Positions 45,807 through 58,000 of a stretch of DNA of 64,000 nucleotides are shown here, one piece after another. Under the pieces are notes generated by a model. The model had not been told where the DNA came from, did no database searches, and was given only the letters and a program-made list of their open reading frames with translations. This DNA comes from Simmondsia chinensis (Eukaryota; Streptophyta; Magnoliopsida; Caryophyllales; Simmondsiaceae): positions 7,964,071 through 8,028,070 of the forward strand of contig JAGTTD010000024.1 of the NCBI GenBank assembly GCA_018398585.1, given 5' to 3'. The translations under genes and the position numbers were made by a program. Every line of letters starts with the position of its first letter. The stretch's first letter is position 1.

Positions 45807-46607
45807 GTTTCAACTTCCTCCTAGCCTCACTAACAACACCCGACTGCCAAAGCCAACAATACCTCCACCAAGCTCCAATGCTCTCCTGCCAAGAATATCC
45901 CCATAAATCCACTGATTATCCGTTCTTTAGCATTCTACGGTAAATTCCTCATCCAACAAAATCCACATACCGCATTGACATGGTACAACAACACTATACC
46001 AAAAACATTAACTCACACTTCCCAAGCACCCCCAAAACAGAATCATACACCACAAAAGTAGCCAGCACATCAGTATAATAAAAGAGCCCGAAAACTCCAG
46101 TCAGGCTACAAACCAAACTCAACCACACAAGCAGCCACATCAGTCCACATTTATCTTCAATTGAGTTGTACATTAAGAACCACACCTCCTGAATCATCCC
46201 TCCATGGAATGAAAATATGTTCGAAGCAATACAAAATATGAGGCATAACAATACAAATACAGGAACACCAGAGTTAATTATTTATCTAACATAACTAGAG
46301 CATTAAATATGGCTCCTAAAAACAAATGACCTGGCTCCTTGCAGCAAAAACATAGAACAAAACAACGTTTAAATTAGAGGTTCATTCCCTGAATCCAAGC
46401 AAAATATAGTTGCTTGATGTTTAACCCACCATGTTATAGCTAAAGGGAATTACCCAACTCATTTTCCTTGCATGAAAATGGTCAGGAATGAAACTCAATG
46501 GAGTTTCTTTTTGAATGAACAATAATTAGCGGATAATTTATGTAATATGTATGAACAACTACTATGTCCTAATAATCCATATACATCATAGTAGGTGTTG
46601 AGGAAAT
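45807..46607. other. 5' flank of the zinc-knuckle gene
   Basis: Upstream of the gene's ATG in minus-strand sense. It should hold the 5' untranslated region and promoter, possibly with a leader intron (an AG lies just before GAGGAAGTTGAAAC). No clear TATA box was found. No other gene is seen. Confidence 0.4.
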
Positions 46608-47023
46608 TGTTATGCCCTAAGCTTTAATCCTAAAATTTCGTTGGAAATTCTGTTAATAGCAGTTAGGGTTAGGGTTTTTGTACTCTAAATTTAGCTGCGT
46701 CTGTTTCTTTTAGTTAGTTTAGATTTTTTGCTTGTAATTGCCTATATAAGGCGAGCATGCTCATTGTAAATCATACTTTTACTCAATTATTGAAATCACG
46801 AATGTTTCTCCCAATTTTTCTCCCTCAATCTCTCTCGCTTCTCTACTCCCTCACTTCTCTCTTCTCCCTCAACTCTAATTTCTCTCCCTCTCTGCATAAT
46901 TCTGCAGATTTCACCCCAATTTTCTATTATCCCCCTCTCTCTTCTGGTTTTCTATAGAATCCCCATTTCACTTCCACAAGAAATTATTGAGTTTGGGCTT
47001 AGGTATTTACTTGGGTCATAACA
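46608..47023 (+). repeat. possible solo LTR, 416 bp
   Basis: Ends TGTTATGCCC and GGTCATAACA share a 7-base inverted repeat. Inside are a TATA box (CTATATAAGGC at 46,742) and pyrimidine-rich sequence downstream of it, an ordinary LTR layout. The flanks GAAAT and AGGTT do not match, and no PBS follows, so this may be an LTR remnant instead of a clean solo LTR. Confidence 0.5.
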
Positions 47024-47700
47024 AGGTTGTACTAAAGCTTCATACAAACCTCGAAGGCAACAATGGCATCACAAAAACAAAAACCCCTTCATTGTTCACG
47101 CCTTTAGGACATTTGGCAAATTGGCTCCACCAGTAGGAGGCTCTATGTATACTTCCATAACGTTGAATTGGGGGTGAACATACTGACCTATACTTTAGGC
47201 CGCTTGTGCTCCTCCCTTCTCAAACTGTCTGCCAACAGGACATCTCTAGCCTTTCCCCTTATTGGACCATCTAGATCCATAGACTTGGAACTAGTTTCCT
47301 TACCAACACGCAACGTGGCTCTTTCCTAGGGCACTGGTCACTAATGCCTAGTCATGTCGGGCGCTTCTTTCTACTGGCTTCTTTCTCAAAAGTTTTCTTT
47401 TTTGTGTCTCGATCAACTTATTCCTTGACCCATCCGCTTCAATACTAGGCTAGTCAATTTATGACTCGTCTAATGTCTTCTAAACAAACGTTGCCAAGGC
47501 GGACACTAGTTGGCTGGTTTACCATAGGTGGACCATGACCGAGTTGGAATCTACCAATGTAGTATTTCAGGTTCCTCCTTGGGTGTCCCATCCTCTTTAT
47601 TAGTCAAGTCTTTAGAAAATATTTCCTCGTCTACTTGAAGAACAAGGGCGCCTGGGGAGAAGGTTAAGCATCTGCATCTCGCTTAGAAAGCCATGGCTAC
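47024..47700 (+). other. unassigned stretch before the chromovirus-like pol
   Basis: Broken frames without motifs I can name. Position suggests gag of the following element, but I see no supporting motif. Confidence 0.3.
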
Positions 47701-50700
47701 GACCTCTGCACATGATATGGGCTAGGTTTTTCAGCTTCTTGGTTATCGTTCTCCTGATAAAGAAAACTGTCTATCAGCCTTCATCAAGGAAGAAACCCAT
47801 AGCCACCTGCTTCAAAGGTGCAAGCGTGATAGTCTCTCTCTCAAGCTTTTGGGAGAGGAACTTTTTGAAGAGCGAACATTCGCATGTGAGATGTTCTCCA
47901 GTCATGTTCCATCTGAAAAGCCCATCATTGAGCTTCATGGAACTCCTCAGGAATCTCAGAATCCTTTCATCAATTAGCCTTTTGAACAAGCAATTAGCTC
48001 CTATAACTCTCAGCATGTTCTAGGTTCACATCTCCTGTGAAAAGGGGCCTCATTAGTTTTGATGTGAGCCATGGGCCTCGAACCTAATAGCTTCTTTTAC
48101 ATTGAGTGGACTCAGGAAAGGACCTTTATCAACCTACGAAATCTTTTAAAAAAGATGGTAAAAAAATTGGGTTACAAGCAAGTAAGCAAAGGGTTATGCA
48201 AATGTATTAGTAGCAAGTCTAACTAGGATAATTGCCAAAGAAGGCCGTTGCTCACTTCATCCCCATCGATTTTCTGCAGAAAACTGAGGCTGCTGAATTT
48301 TTGCAGTCCAAAGTAGCGGCTGTCAGCCCCACATTACGGCCCCTTATTGATAAATATAGAGAGGTGCCCAAGTCCCTACCACCCCCTAGAAGTCATGTTA
48401 CGCACTATACATGACCATATAAGCACAAGGAAGAGGTTGAGTGCCATGTGGAAAAGCTATTAAAAAGTTCTTTCATTAGGCATAGCCAAAGCCCCTATGC
48501 TTCTCCAATCATCTTGGTCCTTAAGAAGGATGGGACAACTAGGATGTCCGTATACTACCGGAAGCTTTATGATTTAACCATCAAAAACAAATTTCTCATG
48601 CCCCTAATAGATGATCTTTTCAATGAACTATACGGTTCCTGGATTTTCTCTACAATGATATTAGATAAGGGTACCATCAAGTTCAAATGAAAGAGGAGGA
48701 TATCCCGAAAACTACTTTTTGTACACATCAAGGCCTCTATGAATTTTGGGCGATCGACTTTGGTTTAACTAATGCTCCTGCTACTTTTCAAGCTTTTATG
48801 AAATCGGTTTTCAAGGATTATCATAGGAAATTTGGTCTTGCGTTCTTTTATGACGTGTTAGTTTTACATGACCATGAATTGTATGCTAAGATGAACAAAT
48901 ACACTTTTGGCCCTTCATCCATCGAGTAGTTGGATCATATAATCCCCAGAGAAGGGCTTAGAGCTGACCCAAGTAAGATTGAGGCCATGCTCAAGTGGCC
49001 TTTGCCCAAAACCATCAAAAACTAAGAGGTTTATTAGGATTAATGGGCTATTTCCAAAAGTTCGTTGCGGGATATGGTGATAGCTAAATCACTAACTAAA
49101 TTCACTCAAAAAAGAAGCAAACTTTTTTTTTTTTTTTTGGACTGACCAAGCCACGGATGCCTTTGAGCCACTAAAATAGCCACGTTAACGGCCCCAATTC
49201 TTGCTCTCCCGAATTTCAAGCAAGATTTTTATGTTAGAAACCAATGCAAGTAGCTATGGTATAGGAGCTATTTTATCCCAAACAAGTGACCAATAGCATA
49301 TCTAAGCAAGCCTTTCTCCCCTAGGAAACTTGAGTTATCCATTTGTGAGAAGGAATACCTCACTATTATGCTCGCAGTTTCTAAATGGAGAAGCAAGGCC
49401 ACCCACTTTATGATTAAAATGGATCATGAGAGCGTTAAAACACCTCTAAGATCAGAAAATCACCACTCGTTTGCAACGCAAAGGAACTGCTAAGCTCGTG
49501 GGCCTCAACTACACCATATGTTATCAAAAGGGGAGCCCAAACACTGCTTTCAATGCAGTGTCTCGTTGTCCCATTGATTTAAACGATGATAATCTTGCTT
49601 CTACTAGCGCTATTTCCTTTTGTTGTCCATAGTTGGATGCAAGAAGAAATTAATAGCAATGTGGATGACGGAGAAATTGAGCTGACTCTTGCTGCTTTGG
49701 TTGTCAAAAGCGACGCGCAGCCCCCCCCTAGACATTGTCAAAGGGGATTTTGTGTTACACAAGAGGATTTGTGTTGGTTCTTTCAAAGAAGTTAGGCAAA
49801 GGAACTGAGCGTATTCCCACTCCTCGCCTATAGGAGGGCATTCGGGAATAAACGCCACCCATAGAAGAATAAAATAAACATTTCATTTGAAAGGATTTAA
49901 GAAGAATGTATATGTTTTCGTGCACTAATGTGATGTTTGTCAAAGAAAGAAAGGGGAGAATGTGCCATATCCGGGTTTGCTACAACCACTACCTATCCCT
50001 TCACTTCCTCGGATATAAGTCTATATTTTGTGGAGAGTCTCCCAAAATCAAAAGGAAAAGAAGTGATACCAATAGTTGTAGACCGATTCACCAAATTTGG
50101 TCATTTTATTGCATTGTCTCACCCAATTTCAGCTCCATGGCCATTGCTTTCCTTATCAACGTCTATAAGCTTCATGAGATGCCTAGAAACAAAGTCTCCA
50201 AAAGGGATAGCATCTTCCTCAGCTTATTTTGGCAAGAACTCTTCAAACTTTCAAAAACATCCCTTAATTCAAATTCTTCATATCACCCAAAGAGTGATGG
50301 CCAAACTGAACATCTAACCAATGTTTGGTGCAATACTTGAGGTGTATGACCTCAAATATGCCTTTCAAGTGGATGGAATGGCTTTATTTGGTGGAATGGT
50401 GGTATAACACTCAATACCACACATCCCTTCAAACAACATCATTCCAAGCACTCTATGGATATGCACCACCTTTAACTAACTTCCTTGATGACGTAACACT
50501 CCCATAGCTGCAGTAGAAGACTTCTTTCGTGAGGGTGCAGTTGCGGCGGGAAGGTTAAAAGAGAATTTGGAGCAAACTCAATCAAGGATGAAGCAATTTG
50601 CAGATAAAAAGAGGACTGAATGCCAATTTGAAGTAGCACATATGGTCTACTTAAAGCTCCAACCTTGAAGGCGAACCTCGCTTGCTTTGGGGCAAAATGT

Positions 50701-51312
50701 AAGGCTCGTTGCTTGTCATTAACACCCAACATGTTAGCAAAGATACGGAAGGTGACATATAAGCTTGACCTCTAAAGCACAAGCAAAATCCATCCTGTTT
50801 CCATATCTCCCTCCTTAAGAAGAGGGTAGACGAAGGCCCGGACATCCAACCCCACATGATCCTCGCACAACCGATGCGGGCGGTCAGATGGTCACTGAAC
50901 CTCTAGCTATCTTGGAATGAAGAATGGTAAAGCAGAAGAATGCCCAGTTGTACAAGTCTTAGTACAATGGGCTAATCTTACTAAGAAAGATTCTACATGG
51001 GAAGCTTGACCTCCCAAGCACAAGCGAAATCCATCCCACTTTCCATGTCTCCCTACCTAGGAAGAGGGTAGGCGTAGGCCCGAACATCCAACCCCATAAA
51101 ATTCCTTTCACAACGAATGCAAGTGGTCAGATGGTCACCGAGCCTCTAGCTATCTTGAATCAAAGAATGGTAAAGCGGAACAATGCCTCACTTTTAAGAA
51201 GTCTTAGTACAAAGGGCCATGCTAATGAAGATTCGAAAGATTACTCTTTTCTGAAGAGCTAATTCCCTAATTTTATCGTTGGGGACAAGGATGAATCTCA
51301 AAGGAGGTGTAA
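47701..51312 (+). mobile_element. decayed chromovirus-like Ty3/gypsy pol
   Basis: Plus strand. Gag-protease remnants are near 47,720-48,030. RT: LLKSSFIRHSQSPYASPIIL near 48,455-48,515, FCTHQGLYEFWAIDFGLTNA with PATFQAFM near 48,715-48,800, and the catalytic segment decayed to FFYDVLV near 48,840. Connection: LRGLLGLMGYFQKFVAGYG near 49,030. RNase H: DQKITTRLQRKGTAKLVG near 49,450. Integrase: IVVDRFTKFGHFIA near 50,070, then LYLVEWWYNTQYHTSLQT near 50,375-50,430. The C-terminal part (KLDLPSTSEIHPTFHVSLP) is tandemly duplicated (50,761-51,243). A purine tract AAAGGAGGTG at 51,300-51,309 ends it. Wording fits the chromovirus branch; many stops. Confidence 0.78.
50761..51243 (+). repeat. 241-bp tandem duplication of the integrase C-terminus
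   Basis: Copies at 50,761-51,001 and 51,002-about 51,243, both starting AAGCTTGACCT and sharing GAAGAGGGTAG, CATCCAACCCCA, GGTCAGATGGTCAC and GAATGGTAAAGC. The region codes for the segment linking integrase to the chromodomain-like tail. The copies now differ at many sites, so the duplication is not recent. Confidence 0.88.
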
Positions 51313-51650
51313 TGTCACAAATTAAGGGATAATTTGAAATTCCCGCATAATTAGAAATTTAGGTTTAGTTGGTGTTTGAGTTTGAGTCGAATTTAGCTTT
51401 TTAGGAGTAGGGTAAAATGCTTTTTGTGTTTAAGTCTGATTGGCAATCCTTGTGGAAATTCAATACAATTATTAATAAGATTCTGAAATTTCTCTTTTAA
51501 ATCTCTCTTTCTTTCCGTCTCTGATTTCTCCTCTTTCTCTACCTAAATTTCTCTCCTTTGGTACATTTTTTGGGGATGTATATGCTGTTCGAAATTGATT
51601 ACTTCTTCGATTAATTCAGTTGGATTGAATCAAGCCCTAATTTTAGATCT
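51313..51650 (+). repeat. probable 3' LTR of the chromovirus-like element
   Basis: Begins TGTCACAAATTAAGG just after the purine tract. Its right end was not identified, and no matching 5' LTR was found in the window, so the end coordinate is approximate. Confidence 0.5.
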
Positions 51651-52221
51651 GGACAAAAGGCAACCCAGAAATGCCCATCAAACAATATAACCGAAAACTA
51701 TTTATAGATCCTACTAAATTTAAACAGCTTAAACAGTTCCACGCCAAATTCAACCACCAATTTCCACACATAAGCCCAAATTCAAGCACCAGCTAAAAAC
51801 TTACATACCTCAGAGGTCAAGGTCGAAGGGAAGAAGCTAAGGATGCTCAGCCACCAATATGCCACAACGTGAGCGCACCGCGATCAATCGACGAACAAAA
51901 GGCGCCACGTGCACCTATTGACCACGAGAGGATATGCGATCACCGTCGGGCAAGAACACAGGGCAAGTAGTTCAACGCACGAACGGAAGGGCTAGGGTTT
52001 GAGCTTTTGGGCATGGATTAAAGAGTGATTTTTCTTTTTCCTTTTTTTTTTTTTTTTTTTTTTAAAGTAACGATTGGTGGAGGAGAGTTATGTGTGGATA
52101 GATGAGAAAATTAGAATAAAAAACGCAGCGCATGGGGAAAATGAAATCACCAGTTTAATTTATTAAATTTAATCACTTCTTCTATCACTGATTAAAATAT
52201 TCTTAATCACTATATTTATGG
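51651..52221. other. no gene seen
   Basis: Balanced, then AT-rich sequence; a 22-base T run lies near 52,043-52,064. The block 51,840-52,020 is GC-richer and could be a gene 5' end on the minus strand, but I see no supporting exon. Confidence 0.3.
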
Positions 52222-52598
52222 AGTTATTTACACTGTTGGTCTCTTTTATTTTTAAGTTTAATAAAATTAGCCTTTTATTTTTTTTAAATAATTGGTTCCT
52301 TATCTTTGTAAGTTTGTTCAAATGAATCTCTCTTTTTTTTTTTTTAAAAATGATTCCTAATGCTTTAGCTTATGACGGAATCGGTTCCCACATATTGACC
52401 AAAATTTAGATAAAAACTTAAATAAATGAGGGACCAGTTTTGTCATAAAATAAAATATTATGAACCATTTAGAAAAAAAAAAGATGATGGATTAATTTGA
52501 ATAAAGTTTCAAAGAAGAGGGACTAATTTAAATAAAAGAAAATATGAGACCAATTTGAACAAACCTAAAAAGATAAGGGACCATCAGTATATATAACT
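52222..52598. mobile_element. MITE-like element, about 377 bp
   Basis: Left end AGTTATTTACACTGTTGGTC and right end (reversed) AGTTATATATACTGATGGTC; arms share further words such as AAGTTTGTTCAAAT and AGGTTTGTTCAAAT. No coding capacity. TSD not recognised. Same style as the element at 34,735 but different sequence. Confidence 0.65.
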
Positions 52599-52619
52599 AG
52601 TATAAATAAAATTCAAACC

Positions 52620-53645
52620 TCTCTTGAAATTTTCTTTCTCTAAAATCTCTCTGCAGAACGCCTCCGGGGGGGCCTTCCCCCATCGTCTTCCCCCCTACAC
52701 CGCCTGTCCTTGGGCCTTACACCCGCCTGACCCCGGATCTACAAACTCGCCACCACCAGTCCACAACCTCCACCACCCGTCCCGGCATCTTCTCGGAAAG
52801 AACCGGCCATCTCCTGATCCACCACCACCCAGCCACAACCACCATCTCCACAACCACCACCTACCAGGAACCCACTCCACTTCCCGTCCAATTTGACCGT
52901 CAGATCCACCACCCCTTTGGGTGACCTATCGTCTTCCTTTTCTCTTTCTTTTCTTTCTCTTTAATCGATTTCTCTCTCATCCCCGGGTCCCCCTTCAGAA
53001 GACCCGCCTCCTGTTGACTTGGTCCAGATGACCCGTCCCAATGCCAATTCCATTCCAGTGCTAGAGCCAGCTTTCCTCTCAGAATCGGTCTAAAAGGGTC
53101 CGGATGTGTTGTTTCGTTGCTGCGAGCCACTTGACCCACCTCCAGTTGACACTATCCCAGACGAAGTAATACCTCAAGAGGCCTCCAGGCGACCCGTCGC
53201 CTTTCACCTGCCAAACCAGATTTTCTTTCCCCTTTCCTGTGACGTTGGCTTGGTACCCTTCCTATCCGATACCATCTTCGCCTAGTACCCTCCCTACCTG
53301 GTACCTTGCTTGCATCGCAAGAGAGGGGGGATTTTCCCCTCCTGTCCTCCACCCTCTTCCAGGACTTCGTTCATCTTCTGTGAGGGGTTTCTGTGAATGT
53401 CTTTGCTCCGGCTCCATTTGATGCCCTTCTAGTTTTGGTTTCTGCCTGTTTTTCCTGTTTTGGGTTTTTTGTTGTTTTCCCGGTCCTATGTTGTTTGGTG
53501 CGTATTCCAGTTGTGTGTTTTCCCTGTTTGTTCTGGCTTTTTTTTTTTTACCCACTTCCAATTACGGGGTGGCCCGGGGCTCGCTTTGTAGAGTTGCATG
53601 TCTGTACTTCGGCTATGCCGATAATTATCCAAAAAAAAAAAAAAA
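52620..53645 (+). mobile_element. GC-rich retrosequence ending in poly(A), LINE-like
   Basis: Markedly GC-rich against its surroundings. It begins in a pyrimidine-rich leader (TTTCTTTCTCTAAAATC), has proline- and histidine-rich frames without domains, and ends ATGCCGATAATTATCC followed by a 16-base A run at about 53,631-53,645. The last 250 bases are T- and G-rich, as in plant L1 3' ends. I read it as a LINE-derived or other retroposed copy. No RT motif and no clear TSD. A processed pseudogene is possible. Confidence 0.4.
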
Positions 53646-54921
53646 CTACATATTTGTCCTCACTCACAATGTTATTTTCGACAACTACTTGTATATCTTA
53701 ATATGAATTTTGTGTTAATATGACAAGAATGTGTTGGGATGGAGTATACTTGAAAAAGAATTAAACAACTCACAAAACAATAACTTTTGAAGATGTCGCA
53801 AAGAAAACCCTACAACGTACACAAAAAGGACCAACCGAGTCAAAATTAAGCCAAAAAAAGCCTCCTCTCTGGTGCACCAATCGATCAACCAAGTAGCTGA
53901 ATGATTGACCAAGCATTATGGTGAGTGATCGAACCAGCCAATAGATGATTGGCTGATCAATCGAGAGGCTACCCAATTGCTCAATCCAAGTTTGCTCAAG
54001 GAGTAGGGGGCTTATATACTATAGCTATAATTGAGCAACTTGTTACGATAGAAGGCTAATTAAGTACAGATTAAGCCTAAACCAAGTAAGATGTTAATAG
54101 AAGAGTATTCAAGACCCAATAGTAGTCGGGAACATTGGTGATGCCACTAGGATCATATAAATCTCTTAGAGAGCTTTGTTTTGATATGTAATTTGCCTCT
54201 AACTCCATACAAATAAAAAAATTAGGCCAGTTTTAAGTTACAAGGTCATTGGCCAATCAATCAATCAATCAACCAGTAAGCCAATCGAACGGCCGACAAA
54301 AAGCTCACTATGTTTGGTTGGCTGATCCATTGGCTGTGTCTTCCTTAGGCCTATTTCTCTATAGGACCCCACTTGCTTAAGGTTTTGGGGGACTTCTTCT
54401 CTTCTAAATTTTCTCCCTTAGTCCTGAGCCGACATAGGACATCAAGCATCACTAAGAAGGCAAAAGCGCACGTGAAGGGAAAATGATGATCAAAGAATAC
54501 ATTGAGGCATCATCAATCGAGTGAGTTAACATCTCTATGAGTTAACATCTCTATGAGTTTCTCTTTCTGTTTTTCTAGTTTATTTTTGGTTTTTGTTTTA
54601 ATGGAGGAGTAGACTCTTTGTTCAAGGGGATAACAAATGGTTAGTTCTCCAAATCCCAGATTTAGTGATTTTGTTTGATGATGTTTTTTGTTACACAATT
54701 TCACCACCTTTATGGGGCAATTTTCTTATATGATTGGATTTGTTTATATGCTTGAAGCTATGTTTAATTTTAGAATCAATTTGCGTGTTGTCTTAAGCTT
54801 TTAGCCAAGAAACTTCGTGTAACAGGTTTATGATCAATCACGGGTTATTGTTGTACCCAACACCAAGTGCGACTCCCAAAAGGAAATTAACATTGAATAA
54901 GGACTTATAAAGAAACTTATT

Positions 54922-55265
54922 AGGCCTCTTTTGGTATGCAGGAAGTAGATGCGGGAAGTAGAAATTCATGGAAAAGTTAGGATTTTGGCTCTTGTTTTGT
55001 TGCCAGAAAATAGGCAAAATGCAAAAAGTGAAAATTGCTAAGCAATTTCTAAAATTCCTTCAAAATGCAAGAAGTAACTTACCTAACCCCTTTTAGGTAG
55101 ATTCTAATTGCTTTGTTTTTAACTAGCCTTTAAAGAAGTTCAATTTCCCATCCTGGCAATCAAATATATTTTACGTACTTCTTGGGCAGTAGACATAGGA
55201 ATTAAATTCTCGAAAAATATAACTTCCCGCAAGAATTCAATTCATGTGGCAACCAAACGAGGCCT
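54922..55265. mobile_element. hAT-type MITE
   Basis: Inverted ends AGGCCTCTTTTGGTATGCA (left) and AGGCCTCGTTTGGTTGCCA (right, reversed), a pattern common to hAT-related MITEs in plants. 344 bp, non-coding. The expected 8-bp TSD is not clear (AACTTATT against CAGTGTTA). Confidence 0.72.
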
Positions 55266-55325
55266 CAGTGTTATCGAGAAATAACTCATGCAACGTCTAG
55301 ATGATTTATATGGGGTATTGCCCTT

Positions 55326-55468
55326 AGACTGATTCATCCTGAAGGGGTCCTCGGAAACAGCCTCTCTTTAGGGTCCTATCCTGAAGGGATAAGGCTGCGT
55401 ACATCTTACCTCCCTAGACCCTGCTTACGCGAAAGCCCTTTAGGCACTGGGAATGTTGTTGTTGTTAG
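55326..55468 (+). mobile_element. 5'-truncated Au-type SINE
   Basis: Contains GGTCCTCGGAAACAGCCTCT, GGATAAGGCTGCGTACATC, ACCCTGCTTACGCG, AGGCACTGGGAATG and TTGTTGTTGTT. No tRNA or 5S head remains. A possible short TSD GTATTG flanks it. The linker matches that of the 5S-headed copies, so it may be a truncated member of the same family. Confidence 0.8.
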
Positions 55469-55815
55469 TATTGTACGCCCTAATTGAATGTTAACTCGAA
55501 TTTCATAGCTTGTAGCCAATCTTTTTAAGTTATCTTCGTAATAATTCATGTAATATGCGTTTCAGATTGTTAAACCTAAAGTCATTCCCTAAACTACTTG
55601 TTTGTTTAACTGTCATTTATATTTATTCGCTTTGTATTTTGTTTTAGTTTGAATTTTACAAAACCGGAAAAAAAAAAAAAAAACACTAATTAGCAATCAT
55701 TCAAAAATATGTTGATCTTACCTTTATACTGATTTCCTGTGGCTTTGACACTCATATACTTGCCCGTAACTACGATGAACTCATACCCTTGCGAGTGCAT
55801 GGTTTTTAATACAGC

Positions 55816-56279
55816 TCAAAATCACTGCACATATTATGTTAAAAAAGTATGTTTAGGAAATATTGTATTTATTTTAATTCAAGTAATAAAAATAACAAAT
55901 GAAAATCTTTTTCTAAAAGTATTATTATCCCAATTTAGTACGTCAAGATTGTTAATTTCTTCCATTTTTGTTATTTCAGGTACATATCACAATTTCAGAT
56001 TATATGAAGATGATTTATTAAAATTAAGTATATTTAAGCTCTTGTATATAGTATATAAAGTATGCATTTGAAACAATAATATTAAAAATTATTTGAAACA
56101 ATTAAATTTTTTTTTCTTAGCGCATAATATTGAGTGATGCAACATTCTAAGTAAGCATCCACATAACCATTTTTTAAAGGTAAAGAGTACATAACATGTC
56201 TCATATTTTATATGTTTGCACCCAATTTCTATAATATTTTCGCCTATTATATGTGTGCTATGACATGATTTATTTGTAT
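55816..56279. other. AT-rich, no gene seen
   Basis: Spacer between the two Athila-like LTR remnants. A frame reading from 55,739 to 56,071 is open but AT-rich and featureless. Confidence 0.4.
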
Positions 56280-57516
56280 TTAGGCTTGGAGCGTACTAGG
56301 GCAAGGATAACTTGAAAGACGGTGAAGAACGGGCAAAATAGACAAATTTAAGGACTACACTAAGAAACCCAACCACATGTGAAAAAAGAAACCTATCGGG
56401 TCAAGATTTTGCTTTTCATCCATATGATTGCTTGTTGTTGGCCACCAATTGGTTGTCTATGGAAGTCGATCGATTGTCAATATATTGCTCCCTTCATGCT
56501 AGCCCCCAATCAATCAACCAACGGTTTACTAAAATTCGAGAGGGCCAACTCACACGGCACGTCACGTGTATAAAAAAGAGGGGAGAATCTTGTTTTTCAC
56601 ACTTTTTGCTCTATTTTCACATCGCTTCCCTCCCCGAGCCGCTAAGAGATACCCAATTCTCATGAAGGCCGAAGAGCAAGTGGTCGGAATATTGGAAAAC
56701 TAGAGCAAGAGTCAAGTCAACTTGATCAAGAAACTCTTCAATTAATGAGTTTCTATACCCATTTTCTTTTGAATTTGTGTTTTTAAACTCCTACGGAGGA
56801 GTAGACTTGTAGTTTAAGGGTGAAGGACGGGTAACTGTCCGGACCCAGTTTATGATTTATTTACGATAATGACTTATGATATACTATTTTACATACCTGT
56901 GTGAGGAATTTAATATTTGAAGTTGGTTATCTTGTTGTGTGCTTATAACCATTATTTGATTTCCAATTTTATTCGTATGATATCTTGTGCTTGTAGTCTA
57001 GATTGTAGTATAACAAGTTTTTCATGAGTGGTCAAGGTTGAGGTTGTACCCAACTCAGAACACAATCTTTTATATAAATTAATACAAGGTGTGACAAAGG
57101 GATTTAGAAGTACTATTAAGATAATCTATGCTACACCCAAAGTGATTATACAGGTTACGCTCCTAGATTATTTCATCGCCCTAAGCTCTAGTTCAGTGTT
57201 AAACTAGGTTCAGAGATTTTAGCCTAAACCGTTAAAGTCATTATCATGGTAAAATATAATTATGATATTCTATTTCAGCTATATAGTAATGAGATTTGAT
57301 TTAAGCTAATCTAAATTCATAGCCTAAACTATCCCTGATCAATTAACAACCCTAGTTTGTTACGTAATTATGTTATTTTAGATAAATAATCCTTCACTTA
57401 ACCAAAACTAAGTTTTTAACCACTCATTAATCACCGAGTCTAACCTTATATCGATTCTCTGTGGATGCAACATCTGTATACCCATCACAGCTACGACGGT
57501 ACGTGGTTTTTAACAC
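56280..57516 (+). repeat. Athila-like LTR remnant B
   Basis: Contains a TATA-like GTATAAAAAAGAGGG near 56,568, GGAGGAGTAGACT at 56,795, GTTGTACCCAACTC near 57,050, and ends GTACGTGGTTTTTAACACA near 57,500-57,518. Same order as remnant A and same orientation. No primer-binding site was found after the end. Left end uncertain. Confidence 0.5.
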
Positions 57517-57569
57517 ACATTAAAACCACAGCAGTACACTAGACCACCTAGACGGAGATAGTAGGCTTA

Positions 57570-58000
57570 GGGATTCAAGTTGGATAATTCGCCTCAACTA
57601 TTAATGGATATTCTCTCGGGAGACCTCAACACTCTACCAATCCGAACCCGAAGCTGCAACCCTCTCTGTTTCCCTCATTATCTTCGATAAAAGTACGAGA
57701 AACTCAATACTCTCAATAACGCTGGAGCAGATACCAAATATCTTCCATAATAGTTTCGATTTTCCACTGGCACTGAAAATCTCGCCTAAGTTAGATTATC
57801 GCCTTCCATTTGCAACCTGCGAATACCCATATTAAGGCATTGTTTAATACTTTCCCTTGTTGTCCTTGCCTCTACTAGAAGGATTAGAGCATTTCCATCC
57901 CTGGCGAACTCGTGAACAAGGACTCTGCCACCAGTAAGTTAGAGAATAAAACCATAAGTTGATTGGTCAGATCTTTTAAATCCATCAAAATTAACTTTAA
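57570..58000 (-). pseudogene. LINE RNase H fragment
   Basis: Minus strand, two frames: VEARTTRESIKQCLNMGIRR with LQMEGDN near 57,875-57,800, then WKIETIMEDIWYLLQRY near 57,760-57,710. These correspond to the RNase H domain at the end of plant L1-type ORF2, as in the element at 32,380. Short, frameshifted and with no visible 3' tail. Confidence 0.6.

Larger units (their letters stand above)
53780..55815 (+). repeat. Athila-like LTR remnant A
   Basis: Shares landmarks in order with remnant B: a GATCAATCG-rich block, GGAGGAGTAGACT at 54,604, GTTGTACCCAAC near 54,850, and the end GTGCATGGTTTTTAATACA at 55,797-55,815. The features after the GGAGTAG motif resemble Athila LTRs as I recall them. It contains a MITE (54,922-55,265) and a SINE (55,326-55,468). 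A 16-bp tandem repeat (GAGTTAACATCTCTAT) is at 54,523-54,554. Left end uncertain; no internal element sequence adjoins. Confidence 0.5.

Noticed and set aside
46663..46677. Telomere-like TTAGGGTTAGGG
   Set aside because: Only about two repeats, inside a putative LTR; too short for an interstitial telomere.
52624..52896. Proline- and histidine-rich 90-codon frame as a host gene
   Set aside because: No domain, lies in a poly(A)-ended retrosequence; the frame reflects GC-rich, CCA-rich composition.
55739..56071. 110-codon plus-strand frame as a gene
   Set aside because: Starts inside an LTR remnant and runs into AT-rich DNA; hydrophobic content follows the AT bias and no motif is present.
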